Below are positions 1 to 8,481 of a DNA stretch of 64,000 bases, piece after piece. This stretch comes from Streptomyces macrolidinus (GTDB lineage: Bacteria > Actinomycetota > Actinomycetes > Streptomycetales > Streptomycetaceae), in NCBI RefSeq assembly GCF_023887685.1, contig NZ_JAMWMR010000006.1, positions 186,001 through 250,000 of the forward strand, written 5' to 3'. How positions within the stretch are numbered: the stretch's first letter is position 1; every line of letters starts with the position of its first letter. The translations under genes and the position numbers were made by a program. Below the pieces are notes generated by a model. The model saw only the letters and a list, made by a program, of their open reading frames with translations, made no database searches and was not told the DNA's origin.

Positions 1-491
1 TCGAACTGCTGCGGAACCCGAACTTCGTCCCGGCGTGCAACCTGAGCCCGGTGGTGTCCTGTTCGAACGTGATGACCAGTGACCAGGCGTCCGTGTTCGG
101 CTTCCCCAACCCGCTGATCGGGCTGGGTGCCTACGCGGTTGTGGTCGCGGCCGGTGCGGCGCTGCTGGCCGGGGCCCGCTACCGGGGCTGGTTCTGGCTC
201 GGGCTCAACGCGGGCGGGCTGCTCGGGGTGGGCTTCTGCATGTGGCTGATGAGCCAGGCGCTGTACGAGATCGGGTCGTTGTGCCTGTGGTGCTGCCTGG
301 CGTGGGTCGCCACCATCGTCTTCTTCTGGTACACCACCGTGCACAACCTCCGGCACGGCATCATCCGGGCCCCGAAGGCGCTGGTCGCCGGGGTGCAGGA
401 GTTCCACTGGGTGGTGCCGGTCACCTGGTGTCTGACCATCGTGATGCTGATCGCCACGCGCTTCTGGTCCTACTGGCAGACGCTGCTCTGA
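1..491 (+). CDS. Vitamin K epoxide reductase (VKOR) family protein, 5' end cut off
   Basis: The frame is open from base 3 to the stop at 491 with no start inside the window, so the N-terminus lies upstream. The visible part has a luminal loop with paired cysteines (PACNLSPVVSCSN), several hydrophobic helices and the redox motif CLWCC typical of VKOR, followed by two more membrane spans. Bacterial VKOR homologues act in the membrane and reoxidise thiol-disulfide oxidoreductases, using quinone as electron acceptor. It is followed at 774 by ctaD on the same strand, so it may support disulfide formation in exported or respiratory proteins; that link is inference. Family assignment is firm, the exact partner unknown. 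Confidence 0.85.
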   Translation, partial: ELLRNPNFVPACNLSPVVSCSNVMTSDQASVFGFPNPLIGLGAYAVVVAAGAALLAGARYRGWFWLGLNAGGLLGVGFCMWLMSQALYEIGSLCLWCCLAWVATIVFFWYTTVHNLRHGIIRAPKALVAGVQEFHWVVPVTWCLTIVMLIATRFWSYWQTLL

Positions 492-602
492 CCTCACCCT
501 TCCTCGCTTCGGCCGTCCCTTTCGGCCGTCCCTTCCGCCCTCTGCCGGTCCCGGGGTCGAGGGCCATGTATGTCCGTCTTGCTCCGATCCGGCGGCGGGC
601 TC

Positions 603-649
603 GGGACGTTGGGCCCTTCGACCGGGACCTTGCGGGGGCCCTTCGGCCC
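603..649 (+). promoter_or_regulatory. Cluster of DosR/OsdR-like GGGAC...GGCCC boxes upstream of ctaD
   Basis: The leader of ctaD holds GGGACGTTGGGCCC at 603-616 and a second GGGACC...GGGGGCCCTTCGGCCC stretch at 624-649. They resemble the GGGAC-N4-GNCCC half-palindromes bound by DevR/DosR-type hypoxia/redox regulators in actinobacteria. A short tandem repeat of a ttcggccgtccct unit lies at about 509-534. Motif-based only; no binding evidence. Confidence 0.35.
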
Positions 650-773
650 TATCCGGACCAGGTACCCAGGCGCCGATCATGATGCGCGGCCGGGAAGGGT
701 CGTGGCCGTGGTCGTCTCGCACCCAGGTCGCTTCCCGGCCCGTCACGCACACGCCCAGGGAGGATGCCGTCCG

Positions 774-2474
774 GTGGACGAGGCACAGATAGAACAAGTG
801 GGGACCGCGCCGACGCGCACCGAGGTCTCCGTGACGGACGAATCGTCCGGACAGGTGGAGCATGTTTCGCGGCGGTCGGCGTGGGTGGAGTGGCTGACGA
901 CCACTGACCACAAGAAGATCGGCACGATGTATCTGGTCAGCTCGCTGATCTTCTTCATCGTCGGCGGACTGCTCGCCTTGCTGATGCGTGCCGAACTGGC
1001 CCGGCCGGGCATGCAGCTCATGTCGACCGAGCAGTTCAACCAGGCGTTCACGATGCATGGTTCGATCATGCTGCTGCTGTTCGCGATGCCGCTGTTCACC
1101 GGCTTCGCGAACTGGATCATGCCGCTGCAGATCGGCGCTCCCGACGTCGCCTTCCCGCGACTGAACATGCTGGCCTACTGGTTCTTCCTGTTCGGTTCGA
1201 CGATCGCGGCCCTCGGCTTCCTGACCCCGGACGGGGCCGCCGACTTCGGCTGGTTCCTCTACGCCCCGCTGTCCGACAGCGTCCACTCGCCCGGCCTCGG
1301 CGCCGACCTGTGGATCATGGGTGTGGCGCTCTCCGGCTTCGGCTCGATCTTCGGTGCGGTCAACTTCATCACCACGATCGTCTGCATGCGCGCCCCCGGC
1401 ATGACCATGTTCCGCATGCCGATCTTCGTGTGGAACGTGCTGCTGACCTCCCTGCTCGTCCTCATGACGTTCCCGGTCCTCGCCGCGGCGCTCTTCGCGC
1501 TCGAGTGCGACCGCAAGTTCGGCGGCCACATCTTCGACGCGGCCAACGGCGGAGCGCTGCTGTGGCAGCACCTCTTCTGGTTCTTCGGCCACCCGGAGGT
1601 CTACATCCTGGCGCTGCCGTTCTTCGGCATCGTCTCCGAAGTCATCCCGGTCTTCAGCCGTAAGCCGATGTTCGGCTACATGGGCCTGGTCGGGGCGACC
1701 ATCGCCATCGCCGGTCTGTCGGTGACCGTGTGGGCGCACCACATGTACGTCACGGGCGGTGTGCTGCTGCCGTTCTTCTCCTTCATGACCTTCCTGATCG
1801 CAGTACCGACAGGTGTGAAGTTCTTCAACTGGATCGGCACGATGTGGAAGGGCAGTCTGTCCTTCGAGACACCGATGCTCTGGACGATGGGCTTCCTCGT
1901 CACCTTCGTCTTCGGTGGTCTGACCGGTGTCATGCTGGCCTCGCCGCCGCTGGACTTCCACGTCTCCGACACGTACTTCGTCGTCGCGCACTTCCACTAC
2001 ACGCTCTTCGGCACGGTCGTGTACGCGATGTTCGCCGGATTCCACTTCTGGTGGCCGAAGTTCACCGGCAAGATGCTCGACGAGCGGCTCGGGAAGATCA
2101 CGTTCTGGACGCTGACGGCCGGCTTCCACCTCACGTTCCTGGTGCAGCACTGGCTGGGCGTGGAGGGCATGCCGCGCCGGTACGCGGACTACCTGGCCGC
2201 CGACGGCTTCACCACCCTCAACACCTTGTCCACCATCGGCTCGTTCCTGCTCGGTCTGTCGGTGCTGCCCTTCTTCTACAACGTGTGGAAGACGGCCAAG
2301 TACGGCAAGAAGGTCGAGGTCGACGACCCGTGGGGGTACGGCCGTTCGCTGGAGTGGGCCACCTCCTGCCCGCCGCCGCGGCACAACTTCGCGTCGCTGC
2401 CGCAGATCCGGTCCGAGTCCCCGGCGTTCGACCTGCACCACCCCGAGATCGCCGCACTCGAGAAGGCGAGCTGA
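774..2474 (+). CDS. ctaD: Cytochrome c oxidase subunit I (aa3-type), solitary copy
   Basis: Catalytic heme-copper subunit of the aa3 oxidase, which reduces O2 to water and pumps protons across the membrane. The family start [14 protein letters not shown] is followed by twelve expected membrane spans. Heme and CuB ligands are visible in [19 protein letters not shown] (His-Tyr crosslink region), WAHHMYV and [10 protein letters not shown]. It ends with the actinobacterial tail [19 protein letters not shown] 774 was chosen because GGGAGG sits 10 bases upstream; GTG 831 is an alternative, and an upstream start at 570 would add a non-conserved low-complexity leader. No ctaC, ctaE or qcr genes are adjacent, which is typical of a second ctaD paralogue rather than the main respiratory locus. 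Confidence 0.95.
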   Translation: MDEAQIEQVGTAPTRTEVSVTDESSGQVEHVSRRSAWVEWLTTTDHKKIGTMYLVSSLIFFIVGGLLALLMRAELARPGMQLMSTEQFNQAFTMHGSIMLLLFAMPLFTGFANWIMPLQIGAPDVAFPRLNMLAYWFFLFGSTIAALGFLTPDGAADFGWFLYAPLSDSVHSPGLGADLWIMGVALSGFGSIFGAVNFITTIVCMRAPGMTMFRMPIFVWNVLLTSLLVLMTFPVLAAALFALECDRKFGGHIFDAANGGALLWQHLFWFFGHPEVYILALPFFGIVSEVIPVFSRKPMFGYMGLVGATIAIAGLSVTVWAHHMYVTGGVLLPFFSFMTFLIAVPTGVKFFNWIGTMWKGSLSFETPMLWTMGFLVTFVFGGLTGVMLASPPLDFHVSDTYFVVAHFHYTLFGTVVYAMFAGFHFWWPKFTGKMLDERLGKITFWTLTAGFHLTFLVQHWLGVEGMPRRYADYLAADGFTTLNTLSTIGSFLLGLSVLPFFYNVWKTAKYGKKVEVDDPWGYGRSLEWATSCPPPRHNFASLPQIRSESPAFDLHHPEIAALEKAS

Positions 2475-2477
2475 CCC

Positions 2478-3038
2478 GTGTCCCGGACCGTGCTCGCCCT
2501 CGGGGCCGCGCTGGTGACCGCCGCCGGCTGTGTCTGGTACCTGCCGGCGCTGGCCGACCTGCGTGCCGGTGCCGACCGCACCGTCTCCCGCCGCACCGCC
2601 GCGGCGGCCACGGTGAGCGGCTGGACCACGCTCGCCGTCGTCGCCGCCCTGCTGCTCGTGACCCGAGCCTGGTGGATCCCCTGCGCCGCCGCCCTCCTGG
2701 GCGCCGCCGTCACCGGCGGTGTCCGAGCGCGGGCGATCACGCAGCGCCGACGTGAGACACGCGAAGCCGCCCGTCAGTGGGCGGAGTTGCGCGCCGGCAC
2801 GGTCCGGGACCGGGTGGACCACTCACGGGGCATCTTCGTCGTCGTGGTCGCCTGCGGGCTGGCCATGGCCGCGCTCACCGCGGTCATGACCTTGGCCGCG
2901 GGTCCCGAGGACAGCCTGCACTGGGTGCTGGCCGTCGCCGCTCCGGCCGTGGTGGTGGGGCTGTTCCTCACGGCCGCGATCACCTGCACCCATGTGTCGC
3001 GCCGTACGACGACGAGCCACGCGCGCGCTTCGCGCTGA
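2478..3038 (+). CDS. Small integral membrane protein of unknown function
   Basis: This 186-residue protein starts at a GTG three bases after the ctaD stop, so the two are probably co-transcribed. It has four hydrophobic helices (near residues 1-25, 50-80, 115-135 and 142-165) separated by Arg-rich loops, and no recognisable catalytic motif. The tight coupling to ctaD suggests an accessory role in oxidase assembly or function, but that rests only on position. A strong hairpin follows at 3061. Confidence 0.7.
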   Translation: MSRTVLALGAALVTAAGCVWYLPALADLRAGADRTVSRRTAAAATVSGWTTLAVVAALLLVTRAWWIPCAAALLGAAVTGGVRARAITQRRRETREAARQWAELRAGTVRDRVDHSRGIFVVVVACGLAMAALTAVMTLAAGPEDSLHWVLAVAAPAVVVGLFLTAAITCTHVSRRTTTSHARASR

Positions 3039-3060
3039 CGGCTGGTCGCACCACGGCGCC

Positions 3061-3098
3061 GGGCCCCGGCTCACCCCGGAACGGGTGAGCCGGGGCCC
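3061..3098. terminator. Bidirectional terminator between converging genes
   Basis: A perfect 16-bp stem (3061-3076 with 3083-3098, arms gggccccggctcaccc) with the 6-nt loop cggaac, followed by TTT on the plus side. It lies between the rightward membrane-protein gene ending at 3038 and the leftward P450 gene ending at 3119. Confidence 0.85.
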
Positions 3099-3118
3099 TT
3101 TGCCGTCGGCGGGTGGCG

Positions 3119-4435
3119 TCAGGCCAGAGTGACCTCGACCGGCAGCTTCTTGATGCCGTTGACGAAGTTGGAGCGGACGCGGGGGATGTCACCGGCCAGC
3201 CGGATGTCCGCGATGCGCGGGATCAGCTCCTCGAACATGATGCGGATCTCCGTACGGGCCAGCAGATTGCCCAGGCACAGGTGCGGGCTGCCCTTGCCGA
3301 AGGTGACATGGTCGTTGTTCTGCCGGGTGACATCGAAGTCGTACGGGTTGCCGAAGACCTTCTCGTCGCGGTTGCCGGAGGCGAACCACATCACGACCTT
3401 GTCGCCCTCCTTGATCCGCTTGCCGCCCAGTTCCACCTCGCGGGTCGCGGTGCGCCGGAAGTGGTAGAGGGGCGAGGCCCAGCGCAGGAACTCCTCCACC
3501 GCGCCCGGGATGAGCGAGGGGTCGTCCTTGAGGCGGGCCAACTGCTCCGGGTGCTGGAGCAGCGCGAGCAGGGAGTGGGAGATGGTGTGGCGGGTGGTCT
3601 CGTTGCCGGCGACCACCAGCAGCAGGAAGTAGTTGTCGAAGTCCTGCGCGGACAGCGGGACTCCGTCGCGGGGCGTCGCGTTGACGAGCTGCGAGACGAG
3701 GTCGGTGCCGTCGCCGCCGCGGCGCTCCCGGGCGAGTGCGCGGCCGTACTCGAAGACCTCGATCGAGGCGGGGGAGCGGAAGGGCAGATCGCGGTACTTC
3801 TCGCTCTCCTCGGTGTTGAGCAGCACGTCCGCGTAGTCCGGGTCGGTGTTGCCGATGATCCGGTTGCCCCAGTCGATGAGCTGCTGGTTGTCCTCCGGCG
3901 GTACGTCGAGGAGGCGGGCGAGGACGTTGATGGGGAAGTCGGCGGACACCTCCTTGACGAAGTCGAAGGTGCCCTTGGCCAGGGCCGCGTCGAGCGTCCG
4001 TGCGGTCAGGCCGCGCAGGAAGTCGCTGTAGCTGCTGATGACGTTGGCGCCGAACTGCCGCTGGATCACGCTGCGCAGGGCGCGGTGGCGGACGCCGTCC
4101 ATCTCCAGGATGGAGGCGCGCTTCTTGATCTGGTCGTCGTCGACCTCTTCGAGGTTGACGAACCTCGTGGAGGTGAACGTCTCCGCGTCGCGGTCGACCC
4201 GGGCGATGTCGGCGTGGTGAGTGATCGACCAGAAGCCGGAGTTGGGCGCCTCCTCGGGCTGCCAGTGCACCGGCTCCTCGTGGCGCAGGGTGTGGAACAT
4301 CCGCCAGGGGGTGACGCCGTCGGCGAAGTTGTCGAGGTCGGCGAGGTCGACCTGGTCGAGCGGGAGCGGCTCGGCGAGGGCGGCGCGCAGTTCGGCGCCG
4401 GTGGTGGGGTGGGCGGGGACCGTGGGACTCGTCAT
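3119..4435 (-). CDS. Cytochrome P450 of the amine/aromatic catabolic cluster
   Basis: A soluble 438-residue bacterial P450. Visible marks are the I-helix oxygen-activation motif AGNETTR (about 276-282), the K-helix EFLR (ExxR, about 315-318) and the heme loop FGKGSPHLCLG with Cys near 387. The extra Pro before His in the loop resembles actinobacterial P450s with a GGGGPHxCLG loop. The ATG at 4435 has AGGAGG nine bases upstream. The frame stays open far upstream through the next gene, but that part is shadow sequence. It lies 92 bp downstream of a glutamine-synthetase-like ligase on the same strand and across the promoter region from a [3Fe-4S] ferredoxin and reductase that could supply electrons. 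Substrate unknown; hydroxylation or oxidative N-dealkylation of a glutamylated amine is a hypothesis. Confidence 0.93.
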   Translation of the reverse strand: MTSPTVPAHPTTGAELRAALAEPLPLDQVDLADLDNFADGVTPWRMFHTLRHEEPVHWQPEEAPNSGFWSITHHADIARVDRDAETFTSTRFVNLEEVDDDQIKKRASILEMDGVRHRALRSVIQRQFGANVISSYSDFLRGLTARTLDAALAKGTFDFVKEVSADFPINVLARLLDVPPEDNQQLIDWGNRIIGNTDPDYADVLLNTEESEKYRDLPFRSPASIEVFEYGRALARERRGGDGTDLVSQLVNATPRDGVPLSAQDFDNYFLLLVVAGNETTRHTISHSLLALLQHPEQLARLKDDPSLIPGAVEEFLRWASPLYHFRRTATREVELGGKRIKEGDKVVMWFASGNRDEKVFGNPYDFDVTRQNNDHVTFGKGSPHLCLGNLLARTEIRIMFEELIPRIADIRLAGDIPRVRSNFVNGIKKLPVEVTLA

Positions 4436-4527
4436 GGTGGTGCGCCTCCTGGGCGACGGGACGACGGGACGAAGGGGAGAGCGAGGGGGGACTGAGGGGG
4501 CGAAGGGGCAGGACGTGGCGGGGGCCG

Positions 4528-5892
4528 TCACAGGTGCTGGGCGTACTCCGTGAACTCCCAGTCGGTGATGTGCCGTTCGAAGCGCTCGACCTCGTTGCGC
4601 TTGTAGGCGAGGAAGGAGGCGGTGAACTCCTTGCCGAGCACCTCGGACAGGGCGGTGTCCGCCTCCAGCGCGTCGAGCGCGGCGGGCAGATCCTTCGGCA
4701 GCAGGGCCGCGCGGGCGGTGTCGTAGCCGTAGCCCTCCAGCGGGGCCGGGGGCTCCTCGCCCGCCTGGACGCCGAGCAGCGCGGCGGCGAGGGTGCCGGC
4801 GATCAGCAGATACGGGTTGGCGCCCGCGTCGCCGAGGCGCAGTTCGAGCCGGGCGCCCGAGCCGCGCTCCGGGGGGATGCGGACCATGGCGCTGCGGTTG
4901 TCCAGGCCCCAGTCGATCAGCCAGGGCGCGAGGGTGTCGGGCCCGAACCGCTTGTAGGAGTTGACCGTCGGATTGGCCAGCGCCGCGAGCGCGGGGGCGT
5001 GGGCGAGGATGCCCGCCACGGCGTGGCGCGCGGTGGCCGACAGGCCGTACGCCCCGGCGGGGTCGTCGAAGGCGTTGCGGCTCTCCGCCGCGTCGGTGGT
5101 CTCGCACGACAGATGCAGATGGAAGCCGGAACCGCCCGCGTCCGCGAAGGGCTTGGCCATGAAGGTGGCCACATTGCCTTCCTTGCGGGCCAGTTCCTTG
5201 ACGGCGGCCTTGAAGCGGAAGGCGCGGTCGGCGGCGTCGAGGGCCGCGGAGTGGGTCAGGTTGATCTCGTACTGGCCGCCGTCGAACTCGTGGTTGCCGG
5301 TGACGACTCCGAGGTCGGCGTCGCGCAACTGCCGCAGTGTGCGCAGCAGATGGTTGTCGGGGTCGGAGCGCAGCCCGGCGGTGTAGACGGTTCCGGTGGC
5401 CTCCGGGGAGCGGCGCCAGCCGGTGGGCGTGCCGGGGGCGGGCTCCAGCAGGAAGTACTCCAGCTCGGGGCCGACCACCGGGCGCAGCCCCTGCTCGGTA
5501 CATCGGGCCAGTACGCCGCGCAGCAGGTTGCGGGGTGATTCGGCGGCTGCCCGGCCGGTCCCCGCGTCGGTGACGTCGCCCAGGCACCAGGCGACGCCCG
5601 GCTCCCAGGGCAGGGTCACGAGGGTGTCGAGGTCCGGGCGGACGGTGACGTCGGGCAGTCCGGCGTCGAGCCCTCCGGCGACCGGGACCACATCGCCCTG
5701 GGGGCTGGTGTGGTACACGGCCTTGCAGAAGGCCAGCCCGTGGGCGCATGCCGAGGGCAGATGGTCCAGCAGGACGTCGCGGGCACGGTCGGTGCCGATG
5801 AGGTCGGGGAAGACCACCCGGACCACGTCGATGCCCTCGGCGGAGAGCCGCTCCATGTGCCGGCGGATGTCTGGGGTGTCCTGGGCGCTCAC
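4528..5892 (-). CDS. Glutamine synthetase-like gamma-glutamyl-amine ligase (GlnA/PuuA type)
   Basis: This 454-residue protein has the glutamine synthetase fold signatures GPELEYFLLEP, HEFDGGQYEINL, GGSGFHLHLS, NSYKRFGP, RIPPERG and RLELRLGDAGANPY. GS-like proteins in amine operons (PuuA, IpuC, GlnA3/GlnA4 of Streptomyces, AtdA1) join glutamate to an amine with ATP instead of fixing ammonia. Context supports that reading: P450, PuuC-, PuuD- and APC-type genes surround it. The GTG at 5892 is preceded by AAGGAG with a 6-base gap; in-frame starts upstream give an unlikely Pro/Arg-rich leader. The amine it uses cannot be read from sequence. Confidence 0.85.
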   Translation of the reverse strand: MSAQDTPDIRRHMERLSAEGIDVVRVVFPDLIGTDRARDVLLDHLPSACAHGLAFCKAVYHTSPQGDVVPVAGGLDAGLPDVTVRPDLDTLVTLPWEPGVAWCLGDVTDAGTGRAAAESPRNLLRGVLARCTEQGLRPVVGPELEYFLLEPAPGTPTGWRRSPEATGTVYTAGLRSDPDNHLLRTLRQLRDADLGVVTGNHEFDGGQYEINLTHSAALDAADRAFRFKAAVKELARKEGNVATFMAKPFADAGGSGFHLHLSCETTDAAESRNAFDDPAGAYGLSATARHAVAGILAHAPALAALANPTVNSYKRFGPDTLAPWLIDWGLDNRSAMVRIPPERGSGARLELRLGDAGANPYLLIAGTLAAALLGVQAGEEPPAPLEGYGYDTARAALLPKDLPAALDALEADTALSEVLGKEFTASFLAYKRNEVERFERHITDWEFTEYAQHL

Positions 5893-6074
5893 CGATGTCT
5901 CCTTGGGCGGGATGGTGGGGCGCCCTCGGGCCCTGGGGCTCCGAGGGCGGAAGGACGCGAGCCGGGGATGAGGGGGAGGGAATCCCGGGCTGCTCATTTG
6001 AGCCCGAACGATAGGAACTGGATTCACGACGCCGCAAGGGGGTGGTCGAAGAAATTTATCCATCTGGACAGCTC

Positions 6075-6120
6075 TTGACCACCGTCCCTCCCGTTCTTAT
6101 GTTGTTTGACGCCAAACGAG
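6075..6120 (+). promoter_or_regulatory. Promoter with operator site A before the ferredoxin operon
   Basis: TTGACC (6075-6080), a 17-bp spacer and TATGTT (6098-6103) form a good vegetative-type promoter for the rightward operon. Directly after the -10 lies the inverted repeat GTTTGACGCCAAAC (6104-6117), where a repressor would cover the start point. Its complement over 6101-6120 matches site B at 12493 in 17 of 20 positions, and site C at 14803 is related. This 338-bp gap (5893-6230) separates the divergent ligase/P450 and ferredoxin operons; nothing else was recognised in it. Confidence 0.6.
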
Positions 6121-6230
6121 TTGGGGGTGCGGTTCCCCGCACCCCTTTGGCGAAGGGGCCCGGTCCGCCAGCGATCGGGCCCCCTCTCACCCCACCGCCT
6201 CGTTCCGACGCCCCCCCAGGAGGACCGGCC

Positions 6231-6419
6231 ATGAAGGTCGTCGTCGACATGAACAAGTGCCAGGACCACGGCCAGTGCGTCTTCGCGGCCCCCGACGTCT
6301 TCCGGATGGACGACGACGGTCACCTCGCCTACGTCCCCGACCCGGACGACGCGCTGCGCGACGAGGTCGAGGAAGCCGCCGACGTGTGTCCGCTCCAGGC
6401 CATCCGGATCGAGGGCTGA
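6231..6419 (+). CDS. [3Fe-4S] ferredoxin for the neighbouring P450
   Basis: A 62-residue ferredoxin of the kind paired with actinobacterial P450s. Cys10, Cys16 and Cys53 (CQDHGQC ... CPLQAI) give three cluster ligands, with His in place of the usual fourth cysteine, as in [3Fe-4S] proteins. ATG 6231 has AGGAGG upstream and is chosen over an earlier in-frame start inside the promoter region. The reductase begins one base after its stop, so reductase, ferredoxin and P450 probably form one class I electron chain. Confidence 0.93.
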   Translation: MKVVVDMNKCQDHGQCVFAAPDVFRMDDDGHLAYVPDPDDALRDEVEEAADVCPLQAIRIEG

Positions 6420-6420
6420 C

Positions 6421-7644
6421 ATGGGCGCCCGCATCGTCGTCGCCGGCGCCTCCCTGGGCGGCCTGCGGGCCGCCGAGCAACTGCGCGCGGCGGGCTGGAC
6501 CGGAGCCGTCACCGTCATCGGGGACGAGCCCCATATGCCGTACAACAGGCCTCCGTTGTCCAAGGAGGTCCTCGCGGGCAAGGCGCCCTTCTCGTCCCTG
6601 GCCTTCACCCCGAAGGCAGCCGCCGCCGACGTCGAATGGCGGCTGGGCACGGCCGTCACCGCCGCCCGGCTCGCGGACCGCGTCGTCGTCCTGGACGACG
6701 GCAGCGAGCTGCCGTTCGACGGCCTCGTCGCCGCCACCGGCATGCGACCCCGCCGACTGCGCTGCCCCGGCCCGCTCACCGGGCGGCACACCGTCCGCAC
6801 CATCGCCGACGCGCAGGGCCTGCGGGACGAACTGACCCGGCCGGGCGCCCGCGTGGTCGTGGTGGGCGCCGGGTTCATCGGCTGCGAGGTCGCCGCCACC
6901 GCGGTCGCGCTCGGCGCCGCCGAGGTCACCGTGGTCGACCCCCAGCCCCTGCCCATGGTGGGCCCGCTCGGCGACCTGCTCGCCACCGCGCTGCTCCGGC
7001 GCCACGAGGAACGCGGTGTACGCTTCGCGCTCGGCGCGGGCGTCGCCGGCTTCGAGGGCGAGGACCGGGTCACCAAGGTCGTCCTGGACGACGGCAGGGT
7101 CCTCGCGGCCGACGTCGTCGTGGAGTCCGTGGGCTCGCTCGCCAACACCGAGTGGCTGGACGGCAACGGCCTCGACCTGTCCGACGGAGTCCTCACCGAC
7201 GAACACCTGCGCATCGGCGGCCTCCCCTACGCGGTGGCGGTCGGCGACCTCGCCCGCTTCCCCAACGCCCGCTACGACGGCGTGGCGCGCAGGGTCGAAC
7301 ACTGGTCGATCCCCACCGACACCGCCCGGCACGCCGCCAAGTCCCTCGTCGCCCATCTCCACGGCACGGACGCCGACTTGGCGCCCTTCGCCCCGCTGCC
7401 CACCTTCTGGAGCGACCAGCACGAGTTCCGCCTGCAGTCCTTCGGGGCCCCGGCGCTCGGCAAGGACGACGTACGGGTCCTAGACGGCGACCCGGACACG
7501 GACGTCGTCGTCGGATACCACCGCGACGGCCGCCTGATCGGTGTCGTCGCCCTCGGCGGCCAGGCCGCGGCGGGCGCCGCCGCCCGCTACCGCCCCCAGC
7601 TCCTCAAGCAGATCGCTCCCACGGCCCAAGGAATCCCGACATGA
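6421..7644 (+). CDS. FAD-dependent NAD(P)H-ferredoxin reductase
   Basis: A 407-residue pyridine nucleotide-disulfide oxidoreductase-fold reductase. It shows an N-terminal FAD site (IVVAGASLGGLRAAEQL), the PYNRPPLSKE signature of ferredoxin/rubredoxin reductases, a central NAD(P) site (VVGAGFIGCEVAATA) and a C-terminal reductase domain (PTFWSDQHEFRLQSFG). It passes electrons from NAD(P)H to the ferredoxin encoded just upstream and so to the P450. Its stop overlaps the next start (ATGA), showing coupled translation. Confidence 0.93.
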   Translation: MGARIVVAGASLGGLRAAEQLRAAGWTGAVTVIGDEPHMPYNRPPLSKEVLAGKAPFSSLAFTPKAAAADVEWRLGTAVTAARLADRVVVLDDGSELPFDGLVAATGMRPRRLRCPGPLTGRHTVRTIADAQGLRDELTRPGARVVVVGAGFIGCEVAATAVALGAAEVTVVDPQPLPMVGPLGDLLATALLRRHEERGVRFALGAGVAGFEGEDRVTKVVLDDGRVLAADVVVESVGSLANTEWLDGNGLDLSDGVLTDEHLRIGGLPYAVAVGDLARFPNARYDGVARRVEHWSIPTDTARHAAKSLVAHLHGTDADLAPFAPLPTFWSDQHEFRLQSFGAPALGKDDVRVLDGDPDTDVVVGYHRDGRLIGVVALGGQAAAGAAARYRPQLLKQIAPTAQGIPT

Positions 7645-8447
7645 CCAGCGTCCGCGGCTACTTCCCTCCCAAGACGGCGACCGGCTCCTCCTCGCTGATC
7701 CCCTCGCCCCCCTGGCGCTACTCCGGCGACCTGCTGACCGTCGAGTACCGCACCGACCCCGCCCGTGTCCGCGAACTCCTGCCCGAACCCCTGGAGTTGT
7801 CGGACGAGGACCCCGGCGCCGTTGCCCTCATCTGGGCCGACTGGCAGTCCTGCTCCGCCTCCGGGGAGGAACTGCTCGACCCCGTACGCGCCCAGTACAA
7901 GGAGGCCTTCGCCGTCGTGCGCTGCTCCTACCGGGGGCGGACGTACTCGCGCTGCGTCCACATCTGGGTCGACAAGGACTTCGCGATCGCCCGCGGTCTG
8001 CACCAGGGCTACCCGAAGAAGCTCGGCTCGATCCACCAGACGCGCCCGCACCCCTACGGCCCCGCGCCGCGCATCGAGGCAGGCGCCCGCTTCGGCGCCA
8101 CCCTCGCCGCCGCGGACCGGCGCCTGGCCCAGGCCGTGGTCACCCTGCGCGAGCCGTCCGAGACGAACGGGTTCGTCAACGGCCACCCCATGGCGCACCA
8201 CCGCTGGCTGCCCTCCATCGAGAAGGGCAAGGGACTCGCCCTCGACGAACTGGTGGAGTCCGGCGCCGCCTCCTTCGAGGCCGGACCGGCCTGGCGCGGC
8301 GAGGCCGAACTTGAGCTGTTCGAGGCACCCACCGAGGAACTGGCCCGCCTGGAGATCCACGAGCCGATCGCCGCCTACTACCGCCAGGTCGGCGTCGTAT
8401 GGGACGGCGGCCGACTGTTGGAGTCCGGCACGTCCGGTGCCGAGTAA
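7641..8447 (+). CDS. Acetoacetate decarboxylase-fold protein
   Basis: A 268-residue protein of the acetoacetate decarboxylase superfamily. Family features include SPPWRYSGDLLTVEY, the motif QGYPKKLGSI, which corresponds to the Lys-Lys Schiff-base site of ADC, and a C-terminal beta-rich half. Members may decarboxylate beta-keto acids, but several relatives hydrate, aldolise or cyclise instead. It is translationally coupled to the ferredoxin reductase (ATGA) and precedes ring-cleavage genes, so it may act on a ring-fission product or a keto-acid formed from the amine. Family firm, reaction unknown. Confidence 0.85.
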   Translation: MTSVRGYFPPKTATGSSSLIPSPPWRYSGDLLTVEYRTDPARVRELLPEPLELSDEDPGAVALIWADWQSCSASGEELLDPVRAQYKEAFAVVRCSYRGRTYSRCVHIWVDKDFAIARGLHQGYPKKLGSIHQTRPHPYGPAPRIEAGARFGATLAAADRRLAQAVVTLREPSETNGFVNGHPMAHHRWLPSIEKGKGLALDELVESGAASFEAGPAWRGEAELELFEAPTEELARLEIHEPIAAYYRQVGVVWDGGRLLESGTSGAE

Positions 8448-8481
8448 CCACCCTTCTGTTACAAGGACTTGGAGACCGGAC

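Noticed and set aside
3113..4495. Long plus-strand frame opposite the P450
   Set aside because: Its sequence is a Val/Asp/Gly-rich antisense image of the P450 with no domain; high-GC DNA makes such frames common.
3119..6037. A single 972-residue leftward frame running through the P450 and the ligase region
   Set aside because: Only the last 438 residues look like a P450; the upstream part is Arg/Pro-rich shadow of the ligase, which is encoded in another frame with its own start and ribosome site.
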